A program made the position numbers and the translations under genes. 64,000 nt of DNA from Siderastrea siderea (lineage: Eukaryota > Cnidaria > Anthozoa > Scleractinia > Rhizangiidae). How positions within the stretch are numbered: the stretch's first letter is position 1; each line of letters starts with the position of its first letter. The notes under the pieces are model-generated. The model ran no database searches. It was not told the origin of the DNA and was given only the letters and a program-made list of their open reading frames with translations. The DNA lies in assembly GCA_964030785.1 (NCBI GenBank), contig OZ034973.1, positions 2,358,632 through 2,422,631 on the forward strand. Reading direction: 5' to 3'. This document shows positions 23,275 through 35,480 of this stretch, in pieces.

Positions 23275-24542
23275 ATGGCGCCCTTTTTCATCATCGCTGT
23301 ATTGGTGAGTGCTACATTTTGGCTTTACCTCGGTGTAAGAACCTGTGAAACTCACGGATGACGTAAAACAAAGGAAACAAAAACATTTTAAACAATACCG
23401 TACAGCAAAACAAAAGCTAACAAACAAAGAAAATCTTGTCAGGTTCTTACACCGAGGTAAACCCTACATTTTAGATACAAATATCCACCTAACACAAAGC
23501 AAACCAAAGCCGGCAAATTGTACTGAAGTCCCTTAAAATTTTCGTAGCAAATCAGTAGTGAAAACTATTATTTATTTTATTTATTCAATTTGTTTAATGT
23601 AGCCAAATAAGCTACATTAAAACTTTCCGGTTGTTGTATCTTTTATGATAGTCATGAATCAGTTCTGTTTACGGTCAATTTACCCTGTTACGGTCTAGTG
23701 AATTCGTCAGTGTATAAAACTGCTCGACCAAGCAAGTATCTTATTATTTAATTGTCACTTTTGATGCTAGTTTACTACTTCCTTTCTACAGTCCACAGAG
23801 ACCTCCAGGCCATAGTTATGTTAATACTTAGTCGGAGTTAATGCAAATCAGTTAAATGGAAATATTGAAAACTCAATTGCGGTTTCATCCCACTTATCAC
23901 TAGACATGTCCTTTTTTTATCTCCTCACATATTCAGGTTTCTGTTCTAACAGAAGCGACTTCGCTGACACTTGAGGGTTCTCACAGAATGCGTGAAGACA
24001 AATCCCCGTTGATGCAGACAAGAAAAATAACAAAAGGGGATGATTTAATGGGGAATGCAAGAAACATCCTTGAAGTGAACACTTCAACAGCATCAGCTGC
24101 AGTCGAAAAGCAGATGGCTAGGATAAACACCACCACAAGGAGGACAAAACGACACGATTTGCAAACTGGTGCAAAGAGAAACACAACCAGCTCATTCCTT
24201 GCCAGCCAGTTCGTGATGGAAAGAAGTGTGTCAAATGCTACGAAGACAGCACCAAAGAACGAAAATGCGTCCCTCAACACGCTTGACAACAGAAATACTA
24301 ACTCCTCGAGAGGCAGCTACATACCAACGACGAAGAGATGGCGAAGAGGAATGAACCCTTGTGTAAGGAAGATCGTTAAAACCTACTACAGTAACCTGAA
24401 GACAGTGCTGACCGAGTACAAATGCCGGCGAGCCACATTCTACTGTAGTCCCACGGGAATTGGCCTGGGAAGATGTGAGTCTGTCAAGACATATTATCCT
24501 GGTATCAATAAGGTTCTGACTACTTCTTGTAGATGCAGCTGA
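23275..24542 (+). CDS. secreted furin-processed six-cysteine protein, copy A
   Basis: Two exons: 23275-23304 (10 codons, beginning MAPFFIIAVL, donor GTGAGT) and 23937-24542 (201 codons plus stop, acceptor after a T-rich tract ending ATATTCAG). Both junctions are phase 0. The 211-residue product starts with a signal peptide whose hydrophobic core spans the junction (FFIIAVL + VSVL). A basic, Asn/Thr/Ser-rich prodomain follows, with R-R-T-K-R midway, several N-x-S/T sites and R-W-R-R directly before the last 64 residues. These hold six cysteines ending C-R-C-S, in two similar halves sharing V-K-T-Y-Y. This is the architecture of a processed cystine-knot-type ligand; a Spatzle/neurotrophin-like fold is possible (C-x6-C, final C-x-C) but the domain is shorter. 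A differs from C and D at a few residues, including G-I-N-K-V near the end. ATG context is good (G at -3, G at +4). Confidence 0.75.
23321..23463. mobile_element. 143-bp MITE in intron 1 of copy A
   Basis: Absent from copy B, which gives the empty site. The ends GGCTTTACCTCGGTGTAAG and CTTACACCGAGGTAAACC are inverses with a one-base indel. The flanking direct repeat is CTACATTTT (23312-23320 and 23464-23472). The 9-bp duplication suggests a Mutator-like MITE. It sits 16 bases after the splice donor of gene A. Confidence 0.85.
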
Positions 24543-24650
24543 AAATTTAGAAAAACAGATTCCACCTTGAATTAGAATTAAAAAGCGATAAAAATTGTCC
24601 AGCCACGCTTTACTGAACCGTTATCTACATCATGATTTAAAGTGAACAAG

Positions 24651-24892
24651 AAAAGCCCCAGGGGCATTACCCCGCCGTTCCCCCCTCCCCTCGGGGTGTA
24701 AAAGATATTATGGTCACTCAAGATACACGCTCTAGCCTGTGTAGCAAAAGACGCGACGACAGCCTGTGTAGCAAAAGACGCGACGAGTATGTTTGGCCGA
24801 GCAAAAACCGGAGGTCTGGGGCAAGTGACCACCAAAAAAATGGAAAATAAAAAAAACGGGTATTACTAGACCCCGTCCTGACGGCGGGGTAA
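24651..24892. mobile_element. 242-bp foldback-type insertion after gene A
   Basis: Absent from copies B, C and D. Flanked by TGAACAAG (24643-24650 and 24893-24900). It contains the inverted pair CATTACCCCGCCGT and ACGGCGGGGTAATG near its ends and a 27-bp unit (AGCCTGTGTAGCAAAAGACG...) duplicated in tandem. The 8-bp duplication could mean hAT type. Confidence 0.6.
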
Positions 24893-25238
24893 TGAACAAG
24901 ATCTTCAATGAAGCAAAAGGAGGAGAGTGAGGCATGCTGGCCCAAAAACCCAATCCATTCCCGTTCCCATGGGAGCAAGCCGCCAAACGCCTACTTTACT
25001 CCCCATCTACAATTGTAAGAAGGTCTTAATGGTGCAGAGGGGAGAGGAACCTTGAGGATAAAAAAAAAATTCATTAAAGACGGCTGACTGTCAAATTTGT
25101 GGCCAATAAGCGATTGACGATCAATAAAAAAAATTCCTTTGGCAACTGGTTTGTTTAACGGTTCAGTATCGGTGTTTTGGAGGCTTTTGCAGCTTATCCG
25201 GCATTCAAATTCTAAATGTAGTCTACAATTCAAGCGCT

Positions 25239-25244
25239 AATAAA
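25239..25244 (+). terminator. candidate poly(A) signal, gene A
   Basis: AATAAA within GCGCTAATAAATTTT, about 700 bases after the stop and kept in all four copies. A second AATAAA follows about 110 bases on. Confidence 0.35.
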
Positions 25245-26141
25245 TTTTACAGAGTGTCAAGTTTTTCTAAGTTTTATTACCATATTAAGATTGTTAGTAA
25301 TAATTCCGCATTGTAAGCATGTTCTGAAAAACCCTTCAGGGTTGAACTAATAAACTGTATTCTATTGTATTTAACATTGTATTCTTGTTGATATACGGCA
25401 GTAGTTTTTAGAAAAAATCCCATGGAAGTAGCCCGCAGTCAGACCGAATTCTAGCATCGATCTCATATCTTCTTACGGCATTTTCGTTTTGCCTTTCCTG
25501 ATTAAATGTTTCACCGAGCGAGACGAAAACAAAGCCTGATCGCAGTAGAGCAAAACTGACAACAAGGCGCACTGATAAGAAACGCACAGCAGTGTTTTGA
25601 GAAAGGAGTTGAATAACCAGTTTTATTGATTTATTTGTAGTTAAATCAACGTTTGAGAATTAACGGCAGGGATATAAACTGCTATCAGTGACAGTAAAAG
25701 TCGCACGATTTTTTTACCTCAAGTGAAATTTCATTGCTCGCGTTTCTGATCAGGGGAGATAAACGATGTTTCTACGCTAATGAAATTTCACCGTTCGCTA
25801 TCCACCTGGATATATTGCTTTTAAAATGATGAATATATGAATATCATACAATAGAACTGCGGGGTGAAGAATTAAATGTAAGGAAGATCGTCGCAGTTAT
25901 AGGCGCAACTTTTGCAGTAGCAAAAATAAAGCCTGGAAAAAAACGCAGGCTTGTGCGCTTTTAATCAGTCACGACATCACTTTTAATCCATAACATTTTC
26001 AGAAAATGTCATTCCATTAGAATCAAATTAAAAAATTCAGCTTGGAAAGGCTTTTGTGTGATGTTTATTTACTCACTGATACCCTACAAGAATCACTGGC
26101 TCACTGTGGTTACTCATTTGTTGTCGTTGTTGTTTTGTACT

Positions 26142-26616
26142 TTTTTTTTAATGAAACTTTACAACACCGACACACTACGTACAATACTAAAGCAAGTCTA
26201 CTACAAAAAACAAAAAACGAAAACAAAAACAAAACAAAAAATTATACTACATACAATACTATTGCTTGCGCCACTACTTATAATGCGAAAACTAACACTA
26301 CACATAATACTTACACTACAACTGTAAGACTACACACACACAGAACACACGCACTCATACTCGGACAAGGAATCGTGTTCTCTAGGCTTAGACTATTGTT
26401 ATTACAATACTACTGGCACTACATGTCACAATCTTGTTATAGAAATGGCAATAATTTAAAGTAATAAATAGCTATAGAAGAGTAGGTTGGTTGAAAAATC
26501 AGGTCTGTTAAGATTAAAATGGAAATTGGATGTGATGTTCTTGGGAAAGGAGCTTGTTCCATTTCTTATAATGGATAGAGAGTTTATTCCTCTCTTTGGC
26601 GATCCGATGCTCCACT
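26142..26616 (-). mobile_element. retroelement 3'-end insertion specific to alpha
   Basis: Copies B, C and D read GTTTTGTACTACTGAACTC without interruption. Here 475 bp intervene, beginning with a T-run (a poly(A) tail on the minus strand) and flanked by TACT on both sides. The inside is rich in ACTACA-type words. This is consistent with a short reverse-oriented LINE or SINE. Confidence 0.55.
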
Positions 26617-26692
26617 TACTACTGAACTCGTGAACAGTAAACAGAAATCATGACATGTGCACCAGCCTGTGCGTAGATGTCTGTTTTTTTCC

Positions 26693-27152
26693 TCTGTCAG
26701 TATTCAGGAAGGAAAGAGGAGGTGTATTTAATTACCGCAAAATTTTACCTGCACTACACAACTGAACGCACTCAAAAGGTTGAGGTGTGGGCGTTATTGT
26801 CAAGTGTCAACCTCGCCCACGTTACAGTTTATTGAACACAATCGGTTACCAGCACTGAAAAAACTGCAGCAAAAGGATAAAATGGAAGAATGCCTAACGT
26901 ACCAAAGCCGGACACGAAAACTCCAAAAAATGTTACAAGTTTCTCCACCGTGCCGTCAATGTTTCAATTGTACGAACAGTGAGCCATTGCTCACATCCAG
27001 GTTTTTGTTTCCGTTTCGGCAAAATGCTAATTTATTGGTTTGTCGTCGTGGCTGTACTATACTGTTCGTTATTTTCAACTGCTAATTTTTTATTATCACA
27101 AATAACATCTGCCGAGAGTAACGACATCCTAATAACAACAACGATTAAAATC
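26693..27152 (+). pseudogene. broken copy of the unit's second open frame
   Basis: This matches the 167-codon frames at 52857 and 59488, but a 7-base insertion (TTGTCAAGTGTCAACC) and a 2-base insertion (GCCTAACGTACC) shift the frame. A stop (TAG) also ends the amino-terminal part. Either the open frames in C and D are not real genes or this copy is dead. Confidence 0.4.
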
Positions 27153-27424
27153 TGATGGTTGTTCAAAGAAATTCTAAAAGTGGCGACTATCGGAAAAGGA
27201 AACATCAGAAAATTGATTTGTCCTTCTCTACCTCTAGAATTTGTGTTTCAGTTGTGGCTGAATACTCAAGCTACACAATTTTGTCGATCATTTTGCAGTT
27301 TGTTGAAATAGTAGCTGGGAATTAAATTGTTCTGTGAATTTCAGTCAGTACTCACATCCTTCACTCCAATACAATTTTGTTTTGCCACACCACAGACAAC
27401 AATACAAAAGTGGCGAGGAGGCCT

Positions 27425-27704
27425 AAAGGAAACTATGAAGCTTATGTTAATTAGGCTTCCTCAATTTAATGATTACAGTTTAAATTGAAATTACAGCGAC
27501 GGATGCTAACATTTTTTATCAAAATACAGTTCATTACAAAATTTAAAGGAAAAGGTACTGAATATTTTACAAGAACAATTTGGGCAAAAGTAGACACATA
27601 TCTAAGAATTACTAATAGTCATTACAAATAAATGCCTTAAGTGATTTCTTAAAGGAAGCTGGAGAGGTCGAATTGACAATATCCGCCTTAAGAGAGTTGT
27701 AAAA
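27425..27704 (-). mobile_element. LINE 3' end (minus strand), split by a Penelope-like insertion
   Basis: Same fragment as at 47015-47440, whose minus-strand frame ends with a LINE ORF2-like F-Y-Q-G-P-K-F-Y-N-S-L and S-F-K-K-S-L-K. Here the frame is interrupted at 27705; the remainder resumes at 28318. Confidence 0.6.
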
Positions 27705-28317
27705 TAAAGACTTTTGTTCCTGGGCCATCGTAGCTTGATCAAAAATAAAACACAAACAGCGGTAATAAACATTGTAAACTTAAGCATTTTTATATGAACT
27801 TGACGTTTCGTATGCTAGTCAACATACAATTTCAAAAGTTACCGTTACAATTTTGACAAACCTTTTATACAATGACGACTTCATGATAGAAAAACTGAAC
27901 ACTTCAAGGCCCTCGTTCAAAATTGACCACACGTCTGCCATTGCAGACCATGTCAAAACCACCGGACACAACATCAAGTGGGATCATTTTGACATTTTAG
28001 CATCGGGCAAAACTGATTACCACTGCAAAATCAAAGAAACATTGTTAATCCAAGAACTGAAGCCAGCTTTTAATGTCAACGTCAGCAGTGAGAAGCTGAT
28101 ACTTTATTAATTAGCTGTAGCTTTTTATAGATTCACTGTTAAGATTGTTTTCTTAATCTTGGTTCCAGACCCCTTATCACTATTGTATAAAAGGTTTGTC
28201 AAAATTGTAACGGTCACTTTTGAAAATGTATGTTGACTAGCATACAAAACGTCAAGTTTATATAAAAATGCGTAAGTTTATAATGTTTATTACCGCTGTT
28301 TGTGTTTTATTTTTGAT
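27705..28317 (+). mobile_element. 5'-truncated Penelope-like element flanked by inverted repeats
   Basis: The insertion splits a sequence intact at 47274, with a 12-bp target duplication AGAGTTGTAAAA (27693-27704 and 28318-28329). The frame 27853-28110 (about 85 codons) resembles the C-terminal endonuclease end of Penelope-like elements: S-A-I-A-D-H, then T-G-H-N-I-K-W, then I-K-E-T-L-L-I-Q and K-P-A-F-N. About 130 bp at the left (27735-27875) are repeated in inverse at the right (28186-28315), for example AACATACAATTTCAAAAGTT against ACTTTTGAAAATGTATGTT. Inverted flanking repeats of this sort are known from Penelope-type insertions. Confidence 0.75.
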
Positions 28318-28781
28318 AGAGTTGTAAAATTTAGGTCCTTGGTAAACAATAGAAAATTTTTTGATGTTAGTCCCACAGTTTTCCAAAGTTTCACTTGGAA
28401 AACGTAAAGAGCCCAATAAGCCCCCTCGCTAAGGTTAATCCCCCATCTAATAAAGCCCCCTCCATCACTGCCATTTGTAAGAACTAAACGTTGTATTCCC
28501 CCCTCCCCCAGGGGCGTAATAGGGAAAATACGGTGTGATAAAATTCACATGAAATTACCCACACAGTATAAGGTTTCTGGTGTTAATACTGACTCAGTCG
28601 AGTGAGTATGAAGGCAAAGACTTCCTGTTGCCCAGGTACACTAGAAATTCTAGGAACGTAATAAATCAATTATGGCGACTCTTATCAAACGAGTGCAACA
28701 AAAACTTTCCAGTTAGAGTGCGAATTTAGCTTTTATTTAAGTGTGTTTAAAAAAAAAAAGAATGAGCAGTAAAACAGTAAA

Positions 28782-30450
28782 ACGTTATCACCTGCAGTCA
28801 TATACTAAGTGTTTACGCTGATTTACTCGTTTTATTGCCATAATTTTCAATTTTCTGTGGTGATTCCTCATATAGCTTACACCGCTCAGTTGCTTCCGAG
28901 GATCCGACGAGGAGCCCCCCACCCCCCCAACCCCACTCTATCGAGTCCTAACTACCAAAATGCAGCACATTTATGAGAGATGTCATTTATGGGGCTCCTG
29001 ATAGCTGACTGCAGATGCTGCTTTTCCAGTGCTTCAAGTTTTGCTGACACAAAGGCCTACTATACACATCTGAAGAATCAAAACCTTTAAGTAATGGTCC
29101 TAGTAAGAACTAGGCAACCCAACGGCAAGGAATGCAGAAAGGTGTTAATTGTGATATTGTTGAAACGGTCCACCTCATTGGCTAAAACATGAAAATCTAC
29201 GATCACTTCATCAGGTAGCGCATTTATTTCTCTCTAGTTTACTTATTGATTCCCTTTTGGTGAAAACTATTCTGAGTTTTAACGCAGCAAAATTTCTATG
29301 TGGGAAACATGGAAAATTAGAAGCCTTTCTTGGCCATTGTTTTGGAGTCTCATGATTGGATAAAATCTTGTAACACAAAAGAAATATCGCTTTAAAATAA
29401 AGTTTCAGTACATTTTATTTCAAAAACGTGTTGTCCAGAGGTTGATGTATTCTCAGTAAGAAAATCTAAACAATCTTATGTGGGGAAAGCGAAATGCCCC
29501 AGAACAATAGAGGATTGCCTAGTTCTTACACGCATTGTTACTTAAATCTTAAGGCGACCCTATTTACATACATAATCTTCAGATGAAAGAAAAAAATTGA
29601 AAGCCGGTCAAGTTAATATTAAAACGTCTGTCCTAAATTAAAACAAACACTGTCTATTTTTATCAGCTATGAGTATTATGAATTTATTTAGTATTATGAG
29701 TAAATTAAATATAAGTATTATGAATAAATAAAGACCGTCTGGAAAGTAATATTGCTCTCAGTTGTCTTTGTGCATCTTATAAATTCATACACCGCGTTTT
29801 GTGTGAGTAAAGGTATGAGTTTGTGGTTAACCAACAATTTATATGGAGAGATAAGTTTGGATTTCCTAGTTCACGATACCACGTACGAAAGAATTTAAGA
29901 TCCTGCTACTTATTTTGCATTCTGAAACAGCCATGCGTAACTCCGGAGTCACGTCTAACACTTGAATAGACACATGTAATATTAACGCTGCGCTTTTTTA
30001 TTTCTTTTTTTCCACCGAGAACGCCAAACAAAACTTGGAATACACAGGTGCATTTTTCTCCATGCAGAACGTCCGACAAAACTCAGAATGTAATAATTAA
30101 TTTTAGAAATTGAATAAACAAAACTTCTTCCACTAAATGAATAGCATTCACGTAATAGCGCGCTAATGGAGCTCAGGGGCTATTATAAGTTCAGCCATTA
30201 TCAACTGTATCAGCCAAGCTTCACGAAGAGAACTTTTGAACTTTGCATCTCATAGAAGCATTTTAAAATTTAGCCGATTAAACATAATGCAGAAGAACGT
30301 TGTACTGGAGCCTTTTCTCCCATTTCATGGCGCACAAAAACATTTCAGTTTTAAATTTCTGCTACTTTAAGTGCGTAAAGTGTTAGACGAGTGTCAAAAC
30401 TATTAATGTTTACTAATCTGACCTGAGTTGTTATTTCAAATTAAATTAAA
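28782..30450. other. no gene seen
   Basis: Between segments alpha and beta; AT-rich with only short frames. Confidence 0.4.
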
Positions 30451-30451
30451 C

Positions 30452-30993
30452 CACAGGTAGCCCAAGCTTCAAAGGGAGCCGTCAACATGACATTGCGTAA
30501 CAGCGTTATGTGTATAAGAGTTTTTATGGGAATACAACGATCGTACAAAATAGCTCAAAATAGGGGGAAGAGATTTAATAAAATCAACTTACCTGTCCTC
30601 TTCTGTGTATAACTTGTGTTTCCATGGCATTCGGAGGCGTTTCAAAGCAAATCCAGTGGGTTTTAGGTTCTCGTAACAGCGTTATATTTATAAGAGTTTG
30701 TATGGGAATATAACGATCGAACAAAATAGTTCAAAATAAGGCAAAGAGATTTCATAAAATCGACTTACCTGTCCTCTTCTGTGTATAACTTGTGTTTCCA
30801 TGGCATTCAGAGGCGTTTCAAAGCGATTCCAGTCGGTTTTTAATTTGGTTCTCTGTCTTCCTCTCTATAATTATCGATTTTATTAATCTCTTTTCCCTAT
30901 TTTGAATTTATACTTTGTACGATCGTTATATAAACATAACGCTGTTACTCAATGTCATGTTGACGGCTCCCTTTGGAGCTTGGGCCACCTGTG
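30452..30993. mobile_element. MITE with internally duplicated arm
   Basis: The ends CACAGGTAGCCCAAGC and GCTTGGGCCACCTGTG are inverses with one mismatch, and similarity continues inward (GGGAGCCGTCAACATGACAT and its inverse). The left arm is doubled: a ~185-bp block with GTAACAGCGTTAT, ACTTACCTGTCCTCTTCTG and TTTCCATGGCATTC occurs twice in direct orientation. No clear target duplication. Confidence 0.65.
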
Positions 30994-32806
30994 CTATACC
31001 CAAAAAATGATTGGGAGAATTTAGTTTTTGGCCTTGCAGAGCAAAGTAAAAAGTTAGAGATAAAATAATCGTCGTTTTGATACTTTGGCATGAAATGCTT
31101 TCTGCACACAAAAATTCAAGGGATTCTATTTTGCGAACCAGGACCGACCGGACCGCTTTTACAGAGACAGGCTCTTCATACTTGAAAATACCTACAGATC
31201 TGGGGAAGCTACTGCCCTGTTATCAAAACTAAATTAAAGAGGATATGTGTATAAAGCCAAGGCACGCGCCCGCATACGAAGCAATCGCCCTAGCTTACAA
31301 GATAAACTCGTGTTGACATCAGTTATCATTCAGGGTACCCCGTGGAAACTTCAGTCATAAATGGGGTAGGAAGCGCAACTGTATCATAAAGTAATCCGGT
31401 AAAAATTTTCAGTCACCACCGACCACTGTTTCATGAACCCGGCGGCAAGCTTGCCTGCCCCCCCCCCCCCCCCCACCTTCTCCTCCCCTCCAGCCCAATG
31501 TCTCTTACAAGGTTTTGTTTCTGGCACTCGATGTGTTTTGAAGAGAGTCCTAAGATAAAATTTGCTTTTCTTCGCACTTCAGGCCATTTCGAATCGTTTC
31601 CGATGAGGGAGTACGACGGCACTTTTGCAGTTTTCTAATGTTTAACAAATATTTGATTAAGATTATTCAAAATAGCCAATTAATATTAGCTAACTATTAG
31701 CTACTACTGTACTCTAGGACCCATCATGGCACAAAAAACGTGCTGGTCACTTCTTGTACAACTCCATCTTCTTCCACTAGGCTGAACTTGAGTTCTTCAT
31801 CCTCAAAGGTGGTTTTCTGCTTGAATTACTATCTCTCTATCAACAGAAGAACTTAGGAAAAGGTTCAAACCTCCCTGTGCTTGTTTTACTAGCCATGCAA
31901 GCTCCCTGCTAACAAAATATTAACTGCCTCACCTTGAATTTTAGGCCTTTCTCCGTTAGGTTCATCGGTTAGATGGTGTCTTATTCATCTTCGCACTTAA
32001 GCTCTTCCCCCTGGACAACGTAGGTCCCACCTAAATAGACATGTTATGAGTATATTCGTTGTCAAAAAAGAGCTATTGATCGCACCTGAAACATTAATTT
32101 ATTGAGTCCTTGCCAAATACTACCCTATTGGCAAAAGAAAAAATAAGGTGCCGTGGGACTAGCCTAATGAAAGTATGCTTAAGCATAAGTGAAGGACGTT
32201 TTTATTCAACAGGTCCCTGCGTTATGGAGAACGTTTTTTAATACACTCTTTTATCGGCCTTCAACCGAGTTCTCCAAAATGTCTGGCTAGTTGCACAAAA
32301 CGGTCACTTGACGGAGATTGTGTGTGACTACGACCTTTTTCAGCTATTGTATTTATCTTATCTATCTGGTCTTACGATCAGGTCCTCAAGTCCTGCACGC
32401 AATTTTAATTTTAACTAAAGAACCTTTGGTTCTTAATATTTTTTAAATTCATTAGTACCCCTTCCCCTTTTTCTTCTTTACGTAACTTTCAAAAATAGCA
32501 AAAAATATTTACCCCTTTAAATGTTATGGCGTTTTAAAAAACCTGACCTTCCAGTCCTAAATGCCATTTTTATTTTAACTCACCTTAACGTAGCATTTTA
32601 AAATCGCGAAAAAAATTCTTACCCCCTTAAATATTACGGCTATTTTAAACTGGTCCTCAAGTCCTAACCGTAACGGAAACACTTCCGGTACAACTTGAGT
32701 TCCGGAAACGGAAATTAAGCAAAACAAGAGAACATTTCCGTTTCTCTGTAGAAATTCATAGTTCTAGCTGTAGTGTCATCCTTTTATATTTAGAGTCGGT
32801 TGTGTC

Positions 32807-32813
32807 TATAAAA
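32807..32813 (+). promoter_or_regulatory. TATA box of gene B
   Basis: TATAAAA, same context and distance to the start codon as in copy A. Confidence 0.5.
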
Positions 32814-32869
32814 ACGTCTCCACAAGTTCAACATGTTATCTTTGTTACAGTTTGTTTTTTTACAGAGTA

Positions 32870-33985
32870 ATGGCGCCCTTTTTCATCTTCGCTGTATTGG
32901 TGAGTGCTACATTTTAGATACAAATATCCACCTAACACAAAGCAAACCAAAGCCGGCAAATTTTACTGAAGTCCCTTAAAATTTTCGTAGCAAATCAGTA
33001 GTGAAAACTATTATTTATTTTATTTATTCATTTTGTTTAATGTAGCCAAATAAGCTACATTAAAACTTTCCGGTTGTTGTATCTTTTATGATAGTCATGA
33101 ATCAGTTCTGTTTACGGTCAATTTACCCTGTTACGGTCTAGTGAATTCGTCAGTGTATAAAACTGCTCAACCAAGCAAGTATCTTATTATTTAACTGTCA
33201 GTTTTGATGCTGGTTTACTCTAACTTTCTACAGCCTACAGAGAACTCCAGGCCATAGTTGTGTTAATGCTTAGTCGGAGTTAATGCAAATCAGTTAAGTG
33301 CAAATATTGAAAACTCAATTGCGATTTCATGCCACTTATCACTAGACATGTCCTTTTTTTTATCTCCTCGCATATTCAGGTTTCTGTTCTAACAGAAGCG
33401 ACTTCGCTGACACTTGAGGGTTCTCACAGAATGCGTGAAGACAAATCCCCGTTGATGCAGACAAGAAAAATAACAAAAGGGGATGATTTAATGGGGAATG
33501 CAAGAAACATCCGTGAAGTGGACACTTCAACAGCATCAGCTGCAGTCGAAAAGCAGATGGCTAGGATAAACACCACCACAAGGAGGACAAAACGACACGA
33601 TTTGCAAACTGGTGCAAAGAGAAACACAACCAGCTCATTCCTTGCCAGCCAGTTCGTGATGGAAAGAAGTGTGTCAAATGCTACGAAGACAGCACCAAAG
33701 AACGAAAATGCGTCCCTCAATACGCTTGACAACAGAAATACTAACTCCTCGAGAGGCAGCTACATACCAACGACGAAGAGATGGCGAAGAGGAATGAACC
33801 CTTGTGTAAGGAAGATCGTTAAAACCTACTACAGTAACCTGAAGACAGTGCTGACCGAGTACAAATGCCGGCGAGCCACATTCTACTGTAGTCCCACCGG
33901 AAGTGGCCTGGGACGATGTGAGTCTGTCAAGACATATTATCCTAGTATCAATAAGATTCTGACTACTTCTTGTAGATGCAGCTGA
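32870..33985 (+). CDS. secreted furin-processed six-cysteine protein, copy B
   Basis: Exons 32870-32899 (MAPFFIFAVL, donor GTGAGT) and 33380-33985, phase-0 junction, 211 residues. The intron is 480 bases and lacks the MITE found in A. The signal peptide, prodomain with R-R-T-K-R, and R-W-R-R before the six-cysteine domain are as in A. Changes from A include D for N at N-T-S-T-A-S (an N-glycosylation site lost) and T-G-S-G for T-G-I-G between the third and fourth cysteines. The frame is intact over 201 codons, so the copy is probably functional or recent. It has the older first exon, like A. Confidence 0.75.
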
Positions 33986-34431
33986 AAATTTAGAAAAACA
34001 GTTTCCACGTTGAATTAGAATTAAGAAGCGATAAAAATTGTCCAGCCACGCTTTACTGAACCGTTATCTATATCATGATTTAAAGTGAATGAACAAGATC
34101 TTCAATGAAGCAGAAAGGGGAGAGTGAGGCATGCTGGCCCAAAAACCCAATCCATTCCCGTTCCCATGGGAGCAAGCCGCCAAACGCCTACTTTACTCCC
34201 CATCTACAATTGTAAGGAGGTCTTAATGGTACAGAGGGGAGAGGGACCTTGAGGGTACAAAAAATAAATTCATTAAAGACGGCTGACCGTCAAATTTGTG
34301 GCCAATAAGAGATTTGGGGGTCAATAAAAAAATCCCTTTGATGTTAACTGTTTAACGGTTCAGTATCGGTGTTTTGTATGTCTTCGCAGCTTATCATTCA
34401 AATTCTAAATAAAGTGTACAATTCAAGCGCT

Positions 34432-34437
34432 AATAAA
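34432..34437 (+). terminator. candidate poly(A) signal, gene B
   Basis: AATAAA in the same context as in A; another AATAAA lies about 25 bases earlier in this copy only. Confidence 0.35.
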
Positions 34438-34694
34438 TTTTACAGAGTGTCAAGTTTTTCTAAGTTTTATTACCAATATTAAGATTGTTAGTAATAATTC
34501 CCCATTGTAAGCATGTTCTGAAAAACCCTTCAGGGTTGAGCTAATAAACTGTATTCTATTGTATTACATTGTATTCTTGTTTATATACGGCAGTAGTTTT
34601 CAGAAAATGCTCCCATGGAAGTAGCCTGCAATCAGGCCGAATTTTATCATCGATCTCATATTTTCTTACATTTTCGTTTTGCCTTTCCTGATTA

Positions 34695-35480
34695 CACTCA
34701 AATTAAGAAAACCGTGAACACTGAAAATATTCCTGGAATGTGTGTTTTGACCAATCACATGCGAAATCTTGTAACCGCAGAAAACGAATGGGTTCTCAGT
34801 CACGGAATCGAGTTGTTTCGAAAGACGACAGAAATTGGAAGTGCTATTCCTTTCTATCTGAGAGCCCCACGCACTACGCAGGCGAAAATAGATTTGAGCG
34901 CTTTTGCCTTATAAAATTTTTCGACAAACCGACGCAACGATGAGTGTTTCCGACGTTTCAAATAAAACCAACTCAAGTGGCAGTTCTTTCACTTTGAAGT
35001 AAAAACTACAATATTCTCTCTTCAAATTTGCCCATTGACAGCACAGCTGACTCTATTTATTTAGGCCGAGTCATCCGTGCCTTCGAGCCGGGGTTGCATC
35101 ATATTTTATAACGTGTAGTTGCACATTTTGAAAATGACATGTTTTCTAATTTAGCAACGGTACACCAGGCTGTTGAAGAATAACGAACGCCGCTTTTGAC
35201 AGTCCGCGGTCGTTGCTACAATGCAGCCGCAACAAGCCAAAGACCACTCACACATTTTTCGCTCCCGTAGCGCATGTGGCTCTCAGATAAAGAGAAATAA
35301 CAATTTAAACTCTTGTAAGTTAAGATGAAGGTCTTTCAAAACAAATGGAGAACCAACTCGATTCCGTGACTGAGAAACCCACTTGTTTTCTGCGGTTACA
35401 AGGTCTCGCATGTGATTGGTCAAAACACAATAAACATTCCAGAAATATTTTCAGTGTTCACGGTTTTCTTCGTTTGAGTG
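34695..35480. mobile_element. 786-bp MITE with TA target duplication
   Basis: Copies C and D read CTGATTAAATG with no insertion. Here 786 bp lie between duplicated TA dinucleotides. The ends are CACTCAAATTAAGAAAACC and GGTTTTCTTCGTTTGAGTG, with inverted arms of about 140-200 bp. TA targets fit the Tc1/mariner group. The 99-codon frame at 34615-34914 crosses the boundary and is not a gene. Confidence 0.85.

Larger units (their letters stand above)
21581..28781 (+). repeat. segmental duplication alpha
   Basis: From TACTTGAAAATACCTACAG at 21581 to AGCAGTAAAACAGTAAA at about 28781 this segment matches the one starting at 31179 (beta), base for base over long stretches. It carries cytokine-like gene A. 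Relative to beta it has extra insertions at 23321-23463, 24651-24892, 26142-26616 and 27705-28317. It ends before the part of beta that holds the alternative first exon. Confidence 0.9.

Noticed and set aside
27790..27860. On the minus strand, a short stem followed by GAAACGTC in the Penelope-like end, recalling hammerhead ribozymes of these elements
   Set aside because: The CTGATGA core is not there (TTGACTAG instead), so at best a degenerate relic.
34615..34914. 99-codon plus-strand frame
   Set aside because: It starts in host sequence and runs into the inverted arm of a MITE that is absent from sister copies.
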